Shown here: positions 1 to 7,231 of the stretch, in pieces
Position numbering within the stretch: position 1 is the stretch's first letter
How the letters are laid out: each line of letters begins with the position of its first letter
Source of the DNA: Nonomuraea sp. NBC_00507
Lineage (GTDB): Bacteria > Actinomycetota > Actinomycetes > Streptosporangiales > Streptosporangiaceae
Length of the DNA stretch: 64,000 bases
Assembly: GCF_036013525.1 (NCBI RefSeq)
Contig: NZ_CP107853.1
Span: forward strand, 7,812,001 to 7,876,000
Direction of reading: 5' to 3'
Made by a program: the position numbers and the translations under genes
Notes under the pieces: generated by a model
The model's input: the letters and a program-made list of their open reading frames with translations, nothing else
What the model was told of the DNA's origin: nothing
Databases searched by the model: none

Positions 1-1188
1 GAAGAACAGGTGGTCGTCGGCGTCGTAGACGCGGATGGTGACGTCCGGACGGTGGGCGAGGCCTGCTTGCCAGCCCGCGAGGTCGTCGGCGACGGTCACC
101 TGGTAGTCGCGGCCGCCCTGCAGGATGAGCATCGGCTTGTCCAGCGCGGCCGCGGTCGCGACCGGGTCGTAGCCGCGCAGGTCGAGCCAGTACGCCCCGG
201 AGTAGCCGAACGGCAGCTCCGCGGCGGGTGTCTCGGCCGACAGTTGAGGGCTGTCGACGAGTGCGGCCTGCCGCGTGATCGTCTCGACTGCGGCCTGCGC
301 ACCGGGATCGAGCGAGGCGAGATGGCGGACGACGCGGACGGCGGCCTGGTGCATGGGTTGGGTGTCACCGGCCAAGATCACCAGCCCGGCCACCGACGGC
401 TCGGCGGCGGCGACCCGCGGGGCCACCTTGCCGCCCATGCTGTGGCCTGCGACATACACACGCGCGGCGTCGACGGCAGGGTGGCGCTGGAGCAGGTGGA
501 TGGCCGCGACGGCGTGCGGGACGTACTCGTCGCTCATGGTGAAGTCCGGGATTGACGCCACCTGGCCGGCGTGGGCGTGAGTCACCTTGTCGAAGCGCAG
601 CACTGCCACGCCGCGGCTGGCCAGCCCCCAGGCCAGATCTTTGAGGGGCTTGTTGGGGCCACTGGTGGCGTCCCGGTCGAACGGTCCGCCGCCGCTGAGC
701 AGCACCGCTGCGGGACACGGGCCGTGCCCGCGCGGCAGGCTCAACGTGCCGGGTACGGCCAGCGCGCCGGAGCCCACGGTGACCTCGTGCTCGTCGAACC
801 TCTTGCGGCGGGCGTACGACGGCGGCGTCCACGGCTCGGTGAGCGGGGGTGCTAGCTGCAGGTCCTGCAGCAGGCCGGTCTCGTCGACCGCCATCACCAC
901 CGTCAGTCCGCCGCGTTCGTGCGTCACGGGGATGCTCACCTTGACCAGCTCGGCCTTCCCCGTTGCGGTCACCCAGCTCTCGGGGGCCGGCTCGCTGATC
1001 GGTGCCCCAACCGCGGAGATCGCCCCGATCCTGGAGAGCTGACTCTCCCAGCCAACTTGCAGCGTCTCAGCGGAGGCCACCGCTCGCAGCGGCGGGGCGA
1101 ACAATGTCTCAATGTCCGCAAAGCGTCCACTCCGTGCCATCTCGACGACCGCCGTGGCGATCGCCGCCGGATCCGTTCCCATGGCCAT
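1..1188 (-). CDS. alpha/beta hydrolase (serine hydrolase), 3' end outside window
   Basis: The reading frame stays open from an ATG at 1188 to the window edge (396 codons), so the C-terminus is missing by only a few residues. An AAAGGA ribosome site lies about 10 nt upstream of the start. The N-terminal ~100 residues look like the DUF3887-type domain that precedes many actinobacterial hydrolases. The hydrolase part follows, with the nucleophile elbow GHSMGG, a late aspartate-containing strand (KPMLILQGGRDYQ) and a terminal histidine in DDHLFF, giving a complete Ser-Asp-His set. No signal peptide is seen, so it is probably cytoplasmic. Substrate unknown. It is divergent from a winged-helix regulator, with a palindrome between them, so it is the likely target of that regulator. 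Confidence 0.85.
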   Translation of the reverse strand, partial: MAMGTDPAAIATAVVEMARSGRFADIETLFAPPLRAVASAETLQVGWESQLSRIGAISAVGAPISEPAPESWVTATGKAELVKVSIPVTHERGGLTVVMAVDETGLLQDLQLAPPLTEPWTPPSYARRKRFDEHEVTVGSGALAVPGTLSLPRGHGPCPAAVLLSGGGPFDRDATSGPNKPLKDLAWGLASRGVAVLRFDKVTHAHAGQVASIPDFTMSDEYVPHAVAAIHLLQRHPAVDAARVYVAGHSMGGKVAPRVAAAEPSVAGLVILAGDTQPMHQAAVRVVRHLASLDPGAQAAVETITRQAALVDSPQLSAETPAAELPFGYSGAYWLDLRGYDPVATAAALDKPMLILQGGRDYQVTVADDLAGWQAGLAHRPDVTIRVYDADDHLFF

Positions 1189-1204
1189 CCCGACACCATC
1201 CTTT

Positions 1205-1225
1205 CTACTGTTTTGCGAACGGTAG
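1205..1225. promoter_or_regulatory. palindromic operator between hydrolase and winged-helix regulator
   Basis: The sequence has arms CTACxGTT and AACxGTAG around a 5-bp centre (TTGCG), a 21-bp dyad in the 59-bp gap between the two divergent start codons. The position suits a repressor site covering both promoters. Assigning it to the adjacent regulator is inference. Confidence 0.6.
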
Positions 1226-1247
1226 CACAGCATGAGACTGTTGCATC

Positions 1248-1823
1248 GTGGACACTTTGGAGCTACTGGCGCATCCGGTGCGGCTGCGGATCGTGCATGC
1301 GATGCGCGGAGAGCGGGAACTCACCACCGGCCAGCTATGCGCACGGATCCCCGACACCTCGAAGGCCATGGTCTATCGGCACGTCGACCTGCTCGCGGCC
1401 GGCGGAATCCTGGAAGTGGCGGGCGAGAGGCGGGTGCGGGGCGCGGTGGAGCGCCGCTACCGGCTACGCCAAGACCGAGCCGTCCTCGACGCCGATGCAC
1501 TCGCGGCCATGACACCCGACGACCACCGGCGCGCCTTCGCCACTTCGATGGCCGTCCTGGTCACTGAATTCAACGCCTACCTCGACCGCGAGGATGTCGA
1601 CCCGGTGGCGGACCTCATCGGCTACCGGCAGCACGCCGTCTGGCTCACCCGCGGCGAGCTGGAAGAGATGATCAGCGAATTCCGTCGCGTGATCCTGCCC
1701 CTGTTGACCAACCAGCCAACGCCGGACCGCACACAGCACCTGCTCAGCCCGATCTTTTTCCCGGTCGAACAGCCACCCACCGACTCCGAGCCGGGCCCAA
1801 ATCATCCTGACCCATGGACGTGA
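1248..1823 (+). CDS. winged-helix (ArsR-like) transcriptional regulator
   Basis: A 191-residue protein with a GTG start. Its first ~80 residues form a winged helix-turn-helix of the ArsR type (LAHPVRLRIVHAM, then ELTTGQLCARIP and SKAMVYRHVDLLAAGGIL, then a wing with ERRYRL). The C-terminal half resembles the extended effector or dimer region found in actinobacterial helix_turn_helix regulators next to hydrolase or transporter genes. No metal-binding cysteines of the classical ArsR kind are present, so a metal sensor is unlikely. It is divergent from the alpha/beta hydrolase, with a 21-bp dyad in between. A short imperfect palindrome (GTGATAA/TTATTAC, 1820-1837) overlaps its 3' end just before the next start codon. 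Confidence 0.8.
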   Translation: MDTLELLAHPVRLRIVHAMRGERELTTGQLCARIPDTSKAMVYRHVDLLAAGGILEVAGERRVRGAVERRYRLRQDRAVLDADALAAMTPDDHRRAFATSMAVLVTEFNAYLDREDVDPVADLIGYRQHAVWLTRGELEEMISEFRRVILPLLTNQPTPDRTQHLLSPIFFPVEQPPTDSEPGPNHPDPWT

Positions 1824-1838
1824 TAACAGCTTATTACC

Positions 1839-2276
1839 ATGTACGTGGACGATCATGGTGGCCCGGCCGCCGACGCCTTCCTGGCCACCCCGCGCACGGC
1901 CAACCCCAACACTCACCGCGCCTACGCCTCGGCCATCGACCGCGTCATCGCCCTACTCGGCCGTGACCGGCCGCTCGCCGAGGTGGCCGACGCCGAGATC
2001 GGCACCGCGCTCGCCGAGCTGTGGAGGGCGAGCGCGCCGGCGACCTGGAACCGCAGCCGCGCCGCCGTCACCTCCTGGCTTGCCTGGCGCCTCGCCAAGA
2101 AGCACTGGGTCGCGCCCTCGGTCCCGGCTGACGCCGAACGCCGCAAGGAGATCGCCGACGAGACCCGCGCGGTCGCCAAGGCCACGATCCACCGTGCGAC
2201 GGATCGGAAACGTACGCCAGCACCTCTCCATCAACGAAGATCACGCGCTAGCAGTGAGCTGGGCAAACAGGATTAG
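1839..2276 (+). pseudogene. tyrosine recombinase, N-terminal core-binding domain only
   Basis: The first ~115 residues match the SAM-like core-binding domain of the recombinase at 29458-30393. Shared landmarks are N-T-H-R-A-Y, a WNRxRAA block, and an ERRxE...T...H end. The catalytic domain with the Arg-Lys-His-Tyr residues is absent. Similarity stops at about 2193, where a 118-bp palindromic repeat begins; the last ~27 codons are read from that repeat. The protein cannot be an active recombinase, though a truncated DNA-binding product cannot be excluded. The ATG follows directly on a short palindrome. Confidence 0.75.
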
Positions 2277-2311
2277 CGTACGTTTTCGTTCCTCCACACT
2301 CCGAGGGCCGC
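2194..2311 (+). repeat. palindromic repeat element, copy A
   Basis: About 118 bp, closely similar to 36924-37041 in the same orientation. Its outer part is an inverted repeat: a left arm around GGAAACGTACGC and a right arm around GCGTACGTTTTCG, with about 55 bp between. It begins where the recombinase fragment loses homology. One forward frame and one reverse frame are conserved between the copies, so a small coding function is possible, but a structured non-autonomous mobile repeat is the simpler reading. Confidence 0.7.
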
Positions 2312-2500
2312 ATCCATGATCAGGTTCGGCTGCTGGAGTTGAAGAGACCTTCTGAGGGTTGCCGAGGAGAACGGCTGGCTGCCGTTCCCTCCGCGTGAGC
2401 CTTGCGGGGCGCTTGGGCCTGTGAGCCACGGCCGCGGCCGCGGGTGTACGCGGTCAAGTGTGGGTGAGACGGGTCCGCTGCACGTCGCGTCGCAGAACGC

Positions 2501-3019
2501 TCAGTGCTTCGGCGTCCCTCTTTCCATGAGCCCTGACTTCCCCTCGGCGCTGACGTCGGCTGATCTTGCGGCCCAGAGGGCCACGGCGATGTAGACCAGT
2601 TGCTCGGGCACCCGGAGCCACAGCGGGGTGGCTTGTTCGCCGGCGAAGGGGATGTCGGCGACGGCGGCGTAGATATTGGCCGGAAGCACGAGCACGAAGA
2701 AGATCGCGAGCGCGATCCCCGCTAGGCGGCGTGTCGGCGTCATGACCAGGCCGAGGGCGCCGAGCAGTTCCAGTAGGCCGGTCGCATAGACCACCAGGCT
2801 GGGGAACGGGACGAAGGGCGGCATGATCGCGACGAGGTCTGCGTGGTTCGGCATCGCTGAGACGCTGGCCGGGACGAAGTGCGCGCTTGCCGTGATCACG
2901 AGCATGATCGCCATGGCGTGTGCTGCGCTGGTCGACAGGGTGGAGAATCGTCGCACGCCGGCCGCCCCGAGTAGCCGGAAGATCACTACACCGGTCGGAA
3001 TGATGATGAACGGGAACAC
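2501..3019 (-). CDS. DoxX-like membrane protein
   Basis: About 172 residues with four hydrophobic segments (FPFIIIPTGVVIFRLL; AIMLVITASAHFVP; VVYATGLLELLGALGLV; ALAIFFVLVLPANIYAA). The T-G-x-L-E-L-L-G-A-L-G-L block and the P-A-N-I-Y segment are typical of the DoxX/DUF4870-like family. The GTG start is preferred because GGGAGG lies 5 nt upstream; a longer in-frame ATG form would add eight residues. DoxX proteins are small inner-membrane proteins, some linked to redox or thiol stress; the role here is not evident. It sits 34 bp downstream of the flavin monooxygenase on the same strand and may be co-transcribed. Confidence 0.75.
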   Translation of the reverse strand: MFPFIIIPTGVVIFRLLGAAGVRRFSTLSTSAAHAMAIMLVITASAHFVPASVSAMPNHADLVAIMPPFVPFPSLVVYATGLLELLGALGLVMTPTRRLAGIALAIFFVLVLPANIYAAVADIPFAGEQATPLWLRVPEQLVYIAVALWAARSADVSAEGKSGLMERGTPKH

Positions 3020-3053
3020 TGGCCCTCCCTGGGGTGGTCGCACAATCCATGTG

Positions 3054-4289
3054 TCAGCGGGTGCCGACTCGGCCTGCGGATGCGGCGGGCGGCGGGGGGT
3101 AGTCGTCGAGGGTCATGGAGTTGTAGAGGCGCGCGCTCTTGGTGGTCAGGCGCAGGAGGGCGCGGCTGGGGCCCGCGGGCAGGGCGGAGAGCAGGCGGGC
3201 GCCCTGGGCCAGTCCCGAGACGCCGAGCCGGGATGTGGGGATGAGGGTCTTGGCCGCGCTCAGCGCGACGGCGCGGCTGCCGCGTACGTGCTCGGTCATG
3301 GCGTGTTCGTAGGCGGGGAAGGCGCGCTCGTGCTCGCCGCCTGCCCGCGCCAGTTCTCCGGCGAGGACGTAGGCGCCGACGACGGCCAGGCTGGTGCTGC
3401 CGCCGACGGCCGGGCCGGGGGAGTAGCCCGCGTCGCCGACGAGCGTCACCCTCCCTCGTGACCAGGTGTCCATGCGGAGCTGGCTGATCGAGTCGAAGTA
3501 GAACGCCGGGGTGCGGTCGAGCTCGCTCAGCCAGCGGTCCACGTCGGGGTGCATGCCGTCGAACGCACCACGCAGCAGCGCCTTTTGCCGGCGCACGTCG
3601 CGGTTGTGGTAGTCGATCTCGCGCTCGCTCCGGAACAGGAACAACGCCCGCGCGTCGCCGAGGTGCCGCGCGCCGTACATGCCGGCAGTGCGGCCCACGC
3701 CGACGTGCATGAAGAGCTCGCCGTCGAGGCCGGCACCGTTGGGCAGGGTCAGCACCCCGAAGTAGGCCCCGATGAAGGCGCTGAAGCGGGACTCCTCACC
3801 GAAGACGAGGCGGCGCACGTTGGAGTGCAGCCCGTCCGCGCCGACGACGAGGTCGAAACGGCGCGGCGCGGCGTTCTCGAACCGTACCTCGCCGTTGGGC
3901 GAGATCTCGGTGATCGAGTCGCCGAAGACGTACTCGACGTCGTGGCACGTGGCGTCGTAGTAGATCTCGCTCAGGTCGTCGCGCATGATCTCCAGGTGCC
4001 GGTCGGAGGTGGCGCTGAAGATCTTGGTGAGGTCCGCCCGGACCGGGCGGCGCGCGCCCTCCTGGTGAATGGTCATCCGGTCCGTGCCGGTGGCCCGCTC
4101 CTGGATGCGCGCGAGCACGCCCATCTTCTCCGAGATGTTCATCGCGGGCCGGAACAGGTCGACCGCGTGGCCACCGGTCTTGCGCAGAGTCGGCGCGCGC
4201 TCGACGACGGTGACGGACCAGCCGTGCCTGGTGAGCCAGTACGCCAGGACCGGACCGGCGATGCTGGCGCCGGAGATGAGAATCCGCAT
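3054..4289 (-). CDS. FAD-dependent aromatic-type monooxygenase
   Basis: 411 residues of the PHBH-fold flavin monooxygenase family. The N-terminal Rossmann motif is GASIAGPVLAYWL, followed by the E at the end of the second strand (VVERAP). The DG motif is VVGADGLHSNVRRL (about residue 150). The GD motif is VTLVGDAGYSPGPAVGGS (about residue 285), which binds the FAD ribityl chain. Full length for this family, which includes TetX-like and rifampicin-type monooxygenases, so oxidation of an antibiotic or aromatic compound is plausible but not shown. It lies between the DoxX gene and a broken export ATPase, with a TetR gene divergent upstream. Confidence 0.85.
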   Translation of the reverse strand: MRILISGASIAGPVLAYWLTRHGWSVTVVERAPTLRKTGGHAVDLFRPAMNISEKMGVLARIQERATGTDRMTIHQEGARRPVRADLTKIFSATSDRHLEIMRDDLSEIYYDATCHDVEYVFGDSITEISPNGEVRFENAAPRRFDLVVGADGLHSNVRRLVFGEESRFSAFIGAYFGVLTLPNGAGLDGELFMHVGVGRTAGMYGARHLGDARALFLFRSEREIDYHNRDVRRQKALLRGAFDGMHPDVDRWLSELDRTPAFYFDSISQLRMDTWSRGRVTLVGDAGYSPGPAVGGSTSLAVVGAYVLAGELARAGGEHERAFPAYEHAMTEHVRGSRAVALSAAKTLIPTSRLGVSGLAQGARLLSALPAGPSRALLRLTTKSARLYNSMTLDDYPPPPAASAGRVGTR

Positions 4290-4307
4290 GCCACCCCTCC
4301 TTGCCGT

Positions 4308-4667
4308 TCAGTCCACGCGTACGGTCTGGATCGCGGTGAAGGCCAGCAGAGGGGTGGCCCGCGGCACGTCCTGGAGCATGGGCGTATGTCCGAGACCGGT
4401 CACCGCCACCCGGCCCGGATCGCCTCCGCCTCGGTCAGCACGTTGTGGCCGAGGACGCGGGCGGTCCCGCCGTCCGGCCGGGGTCAGCGTGGTCAGGATG
4501 CGCATCGTGGTGGTCGTGCCCGCCCCGTCGGGGCCGACGAACCCGAAAACCTGACCGCGCCGGACTGTGCGGTCGATCCCGCCCAGCACCCGGTTGTCTC
4601 CACAGGCCTTGATCGGGCCGCGCGCCTCGATCGCCGGATGACCTCCACCTAAGCTCTTCTTTGACAT
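4308..4667 (-). pseudogene. DrrA-like export ABC ATPase, degenerate N-terminal part
   Basis: The N-terminus matches daunorubicin-resistance type ATPases (R-R-G-Q-V-F-G-F-V-G-P-D-G-A-G). The Walker A lysine is replaced: GAGTTTT stands where GAGKTTT is expected. Just after ILTTLTP the frame is lost; the next frame reads DGGTARVLGHNVLTEAEAIR, a typical DrrA continuation, and then stops. No signature motif, Walker B or C-terminal part remains. The annotated ATG lies inside the operator palindrome. This is a dead remnant, probably of a drug exporter once controlled by the divergent TetR protein. Confidence 0.8.
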
Positions 4668-4702
4668 GCCGTAAGACTTAGCTATCTCTTACGTCTTGTC
4701 AA
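4661..4702. promoter_or_regulatory. 42-bp near-perfect operator dyad, TetR-type
   Basis: The two halves are mirror images. Outer arms TTGACA and TGTCAA, inner arms CGTAAGA and TCTTACG, and a TAGCTA centre, with only isolated mismatches. Each outer arm reads as a consensus -35 hexamer on its own strand, so binding would block transcription both ways. It lies between the TetR gene and the minus-strand genes. Confidence 0.75.
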
Positions 4703-4714
4703 GGTTATGGCTGA

Positions 4715-5347
4715 ATGTCTACCATTCTTGGAATGGCCAACCCGCACGACACCGCCACGCCGCCACGCCGCCGCCGGTCCGACGCCCGGCGCAGCATCGA
4801 CGCCATCCTCAACGCGGCCCGCATCGTGCTCGGCGAGCGGCCCGATGCGACCATGGAGGACATCGCCGCCACGGCCGGCGTCACGCGCCAGACCGTCTAC
4901 GCGCACTTCCCTTCACGCGACGCCCTCATCGCCGCCCTCGTCGAGGCCGCGGCCGCCGAATACGCCGCCCTGCTCGACGACGCAGACCTCGACACCGCCC
5001 CGCCCGCCGACGCGCTGGCCCAGTTCCTCAGCGCCGGCTGGCGATTCCTCGGCCGCTATCCCCTCCTGCTGAACGCCAGCGCCGCCCAGATCCCGCGGCC
5101 CCACAACGACCCCCACGACACCGCGCCTCCGCGGCTCGAACGACTCATCCAGCGAGGCCAGCACACGGGCGACTTCGACCCCTCACTCCCCGCAGCCTGG
5201 CTCGCCGCCGCCATACTCGGGCTCCAGCACACCGCCGCAGCACAAGTCGCAACCGGGCACCTCACCACCCACGAGGCAGAGGCGCTGTGCTTGGAAAGCA
5301 CGCTGCGCCTCTGCGGCGGGCAGGCACGTCGCCGAGGACTGCCCTGA
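4715..5347 (+). CDS. TetR/AcrR family transcriptional regulator
   Basis: 210 residues. The N-terminal DNA-binding domain spans about residues 25-75, with helix-turn-helix ATMEDIAATAGVTRQTVYAHFPSR. The C-terminal ligand domain is mostly helical and ends with a Cys-containing segment. The true start may be the second in-frame ATG (4733), which gives a more typical N-terminus; neither has a clear ribosome site. It is divergent from the monooxygenase and broken exporter genes, and the 42-bp dyad in between is its likely binding site. Confidence 0.85.
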   Translation: MSTILGMANPHDTATPPRRRRSDARRSIDAILNAARIVLGERPDATMEDIAATAGVTRQTVYAHFPSRDALIAALVEAAAAEYAALLDDADLDTAPPADALAQFLSAGWRFLGRYPLLLNASAAQIPRPHNDPHDTAPPRLERLIQRGQHTGDFDPSLPAAWLAAAILGLQHTAAAQVATGHLTTHEAEALCLESTLRLCGGQARRRGLP

Positions 5348-5555
5348 AGATCTTGGCCGGTGGGTCGGCTGCGATGACCGACGGGGCCCACGCGGTGATG
5401 GTGGCGGAGAGTCGAGGTGTTGCTGATGTGGTGAGGCCGGGGTCCGCCATCCGGAGCCGTGGCGCTCCATCGTGCGCTTGTTCGGCCGGGTCCCGCTCAC
5501 CCGGCAGCATCATCGGCTGGGTGGCGACACGCGCCTCCACCACGGTGAAGACGAC

Positions 5556-5768
5556 GAGGGCCCCTGCGGCTGTTCAGAATGCACGGAGTGGCCGCCGGCA
5601 ACGGCATGCTGCCACTGTTCGGCGCGATTCCCATCGTGATGTGGTACTTCACGTCGCTCTTTCTGCAGAACGCCCTCGGCCACAGCGCCCTGCAGGCCGG
5701 GCTCGGGCAGACGCCCGCGGCAGTGACATTCCTGGTGATCGCACGGTGGGCCGCCCCACTGCTGCCAC
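5556..5768 (+). pseudogene. MFS drug-transporter fragment (EmrB/QacA type)
   Basis: About 70 codons read as the middle of a DHA2-type multidrug transporter (RGPLRLFRM, GNGMLPLFGAIPIVMWYF, GLGQTPAAVTFLV). There is an in-frame stop upstream and no other transporter sequence before or after. The frame runs directly into an isochorismatase-like remnant in another frame, so this is a junction of two decayed genes. Confidence 0.65.
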
Positions 5769-6212
5769 GACGGCCTGGCACCGGAAAGCGAACTCGATCC
5801 GGACCTGCTCCTGGCGGGACACGCGCAGGAGATCGGCACGGACGAGCACATCATGTACAAACCCCGCTGGAGCGCCTTCTTCCGCACCCGGTTGCTGGAA
5901 CATCTCGCCGAACGCGCGGTGAGCACGGTGGTCGTCGCCGGCTGCAACTAGCCGAACTGCCCACGTTCGACGCTCGTCGACGCGACCGAGCGCGACCTGC
6001 GCACTGTCGCCGTGCGCGACGCGCTCTCCGGCTGGACCACCGACGCGGACCGCGAGATGACCGGTATGGGCATCGCCTGCCTGGACACGCGAGAGGTCAT
6101 CGCCGGCCACCCTGTCGCGCGTGTGTTCCTCGGTCTGACCATCAAGATCGCGCCTTGTCCCGCAGGGGTATCACTCCGGGTCCTTACGCATCCGAACGGA
6201 AAGTCATGGTAG
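5769..6212 (+). pseudogene. isochorismatase-like cysteine hydrolase, interrupted by an in-frame TAG
   Basis: The frame reads DPDLLLAGHAQEIGTDEHIM, a stretch with KPRWSAF, then VSTVVVAGCN. A TAG codon at 5949-5951 stands where the family usually has Leu in G-C-N-L-P-N-C-P-R. The same frame then continues PNCPRSTLVDATERDLRTV and the rest of the C-terminal part. The N-terminal third is missing at the junction with the MFS remnant. The product cannot be full length, so the gene is decayed even though the C-terminal half is well preserved. Confidence 0.7.
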
Positions 6213-6320
6213 GCCGATCGGCTCAGCTCTGCTAACGGGATCTTTCGTTCCGATGCTTGTCATGCCCCGATCCCTGACGACCGGCGTCCCGGAAATTCTT
6301 CAAAGAAGTCCGGGAGGAGG

Positions 6321-6348
6321 TGTCGGATCGGGGCGGTGGTGTTCGTAG
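6321..6348 (+). promoter_or_regulatory. candidate ECF42-type promoter upstream of dfr-like/DGPF/sigma genes
   Basis: A TGTCGG box and a CGTAG box are separated by 17 bp. The same boxes with the same spacing occur at 9154-9181 upstream of the MFS pump, and the bases between are also similar. Published ECF42 targets have a TGTCGA-like -35 and a short CG-rich -10 element, so self-regulation by the sigma factor below is likely. Confidence 0.55.
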
Positions 6349-6400
6349 CAGGGGTGAGGCCCCCGCAAGGAGGCGGCGCCGAGATAAAGGAACCGCGATC

Positions 6401-6907
6401 ATGAAGCTGACGACGGTGACTCACGTCACCATCGATGGAGTGATGCAGGGAAACGGCGGTGCGTCGGATGAGGACCGCAGGAACGGATTCGAGCGCGGCG
6501 GATGGGCCCCAGGGGCGGGTGATGACGAAACCAGGACGTTCATCACGCCGCGCTGGGAGGACACGACCGTTCTCCGCGGTGACCTCGCGGCGGCCATCAG
6601 TGAGCTGAAGGCCAAGCCCGGGGCTGAGCTGCAGGTGCACGGCAGTGGCATCCTGACCCGGTGGCTGCTGGAGAACGACCTGGTCGACGAGATGATGCTG
6701 ATCGTGATCCCGGTGATCCTCGGCCAGGGCGCGAGACTGTTCCCGGAGACCGGTCCGGATCTTGCGCTCGACCTGGTCGAGTCGCGGGTCGACTCGAAGG
6801 GCGTGACGATCCAGGTCTACCGGCCGGCCGGGCGCGCGGTATGCAAGGGCCTGAAGTCCCTGACCACCGAACCACGCTGTCATGACACCACAGGAGATGA
6901 TCTTCAG
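6401..6907 (+). pseudogene. RibD/dihydrofolate-reductase-like protein with internal deletion
   Basis: It starts MKLTTVTHVTIDGVMQGNGG and ends with the family's C-terminal half (ELQVHGSGILTRWLLENDL, then VILGQGARLFPETGPDL, then VTIQVYRPAGR). About 50 residues expected after FERGGWA are gone: the text jumps to PGAGDDETRTFITPRWEDTTVL. The missing part normally carries the GRRTYE block and part of the cofactor site. There is no stop after the reductase domain, so the frame runs into the YciI-like gene. Ribosome site AAAGGA precedes the ATG. Confidence 0.65.
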
Positions 6908-7231
6908 ATGCGCTACCTGGTTTCCGTGATCGATGACAAGAGCAATCCCGGCAGCACGGACAGGCGGCCTGCCATCAGCGCGTTCAACGAACGACTGATC
7001 ACCGAGGGCTACTGGGTTTTCGCGGGCGGACTCGCGGACACCGACGCGGCCACGGTCATCGACAACCGGGGCGAGCAGGCGGTGTTCAGCGACGGGCCTT
7101 TCGTGGAGTCGAAGGAGTACCTCGCCGGCGTCTGGGTGTGGGAGGCCCCCGATCTGGATGTGGCGCTCAAGCTCGCCGCCGAGGCGTCGAAGGTCTGCGA
7201 TCGGAAGATCGAGGTGCGGCCGTTCCTGTGA
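6908..7231 (+). CDS. YciI-like DGPF-domain protein, partner of ECF42 sigma factor
   Basis: 107 residues from an ATG with AGGAG 11 nt upstream. The YCII fold is recognised from MRYLVSVID, ITEGYWVFAGGL and the hallmark SDGPFVESKEYLAGVWVWE (the DGPF motif). DGPF proteins are encoded next to ECF42 sigma factors across actinobacteria and are required for, or modulate, their output; they act in the cytoplasm. The stop codon overlaps the GTG start of the sigma gene (GTGA). Read from the upstream reductase frame it would be a fusion protein, but the internal start is favoured. Confidence 0.85.
   Translation: MRYLVSVIDDKSNPGSTDRRPAISAFNERLITEGYWVFAGGLADTDAATVIDNRGEQAVFSDGPFVESKEYLAGVWVWEAPDLDVALKLAAEASKVCDRKIEVRPFL

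Noticed and set aside
2333..2345. AGTTGAAGAG near 2.3 kb as a third copy of the 10975/12571 repeat
   Set aside because: Only a 10-base core matches and the flanks do not align.
2241..2429. Small minus-strand gene in the palindromic repeat
   Set aside because: The conserved end (SVEERKRTL...FAQLTASA) comes from the repeat itself and the rest differs completely between copies; a structured repeat explains it better.
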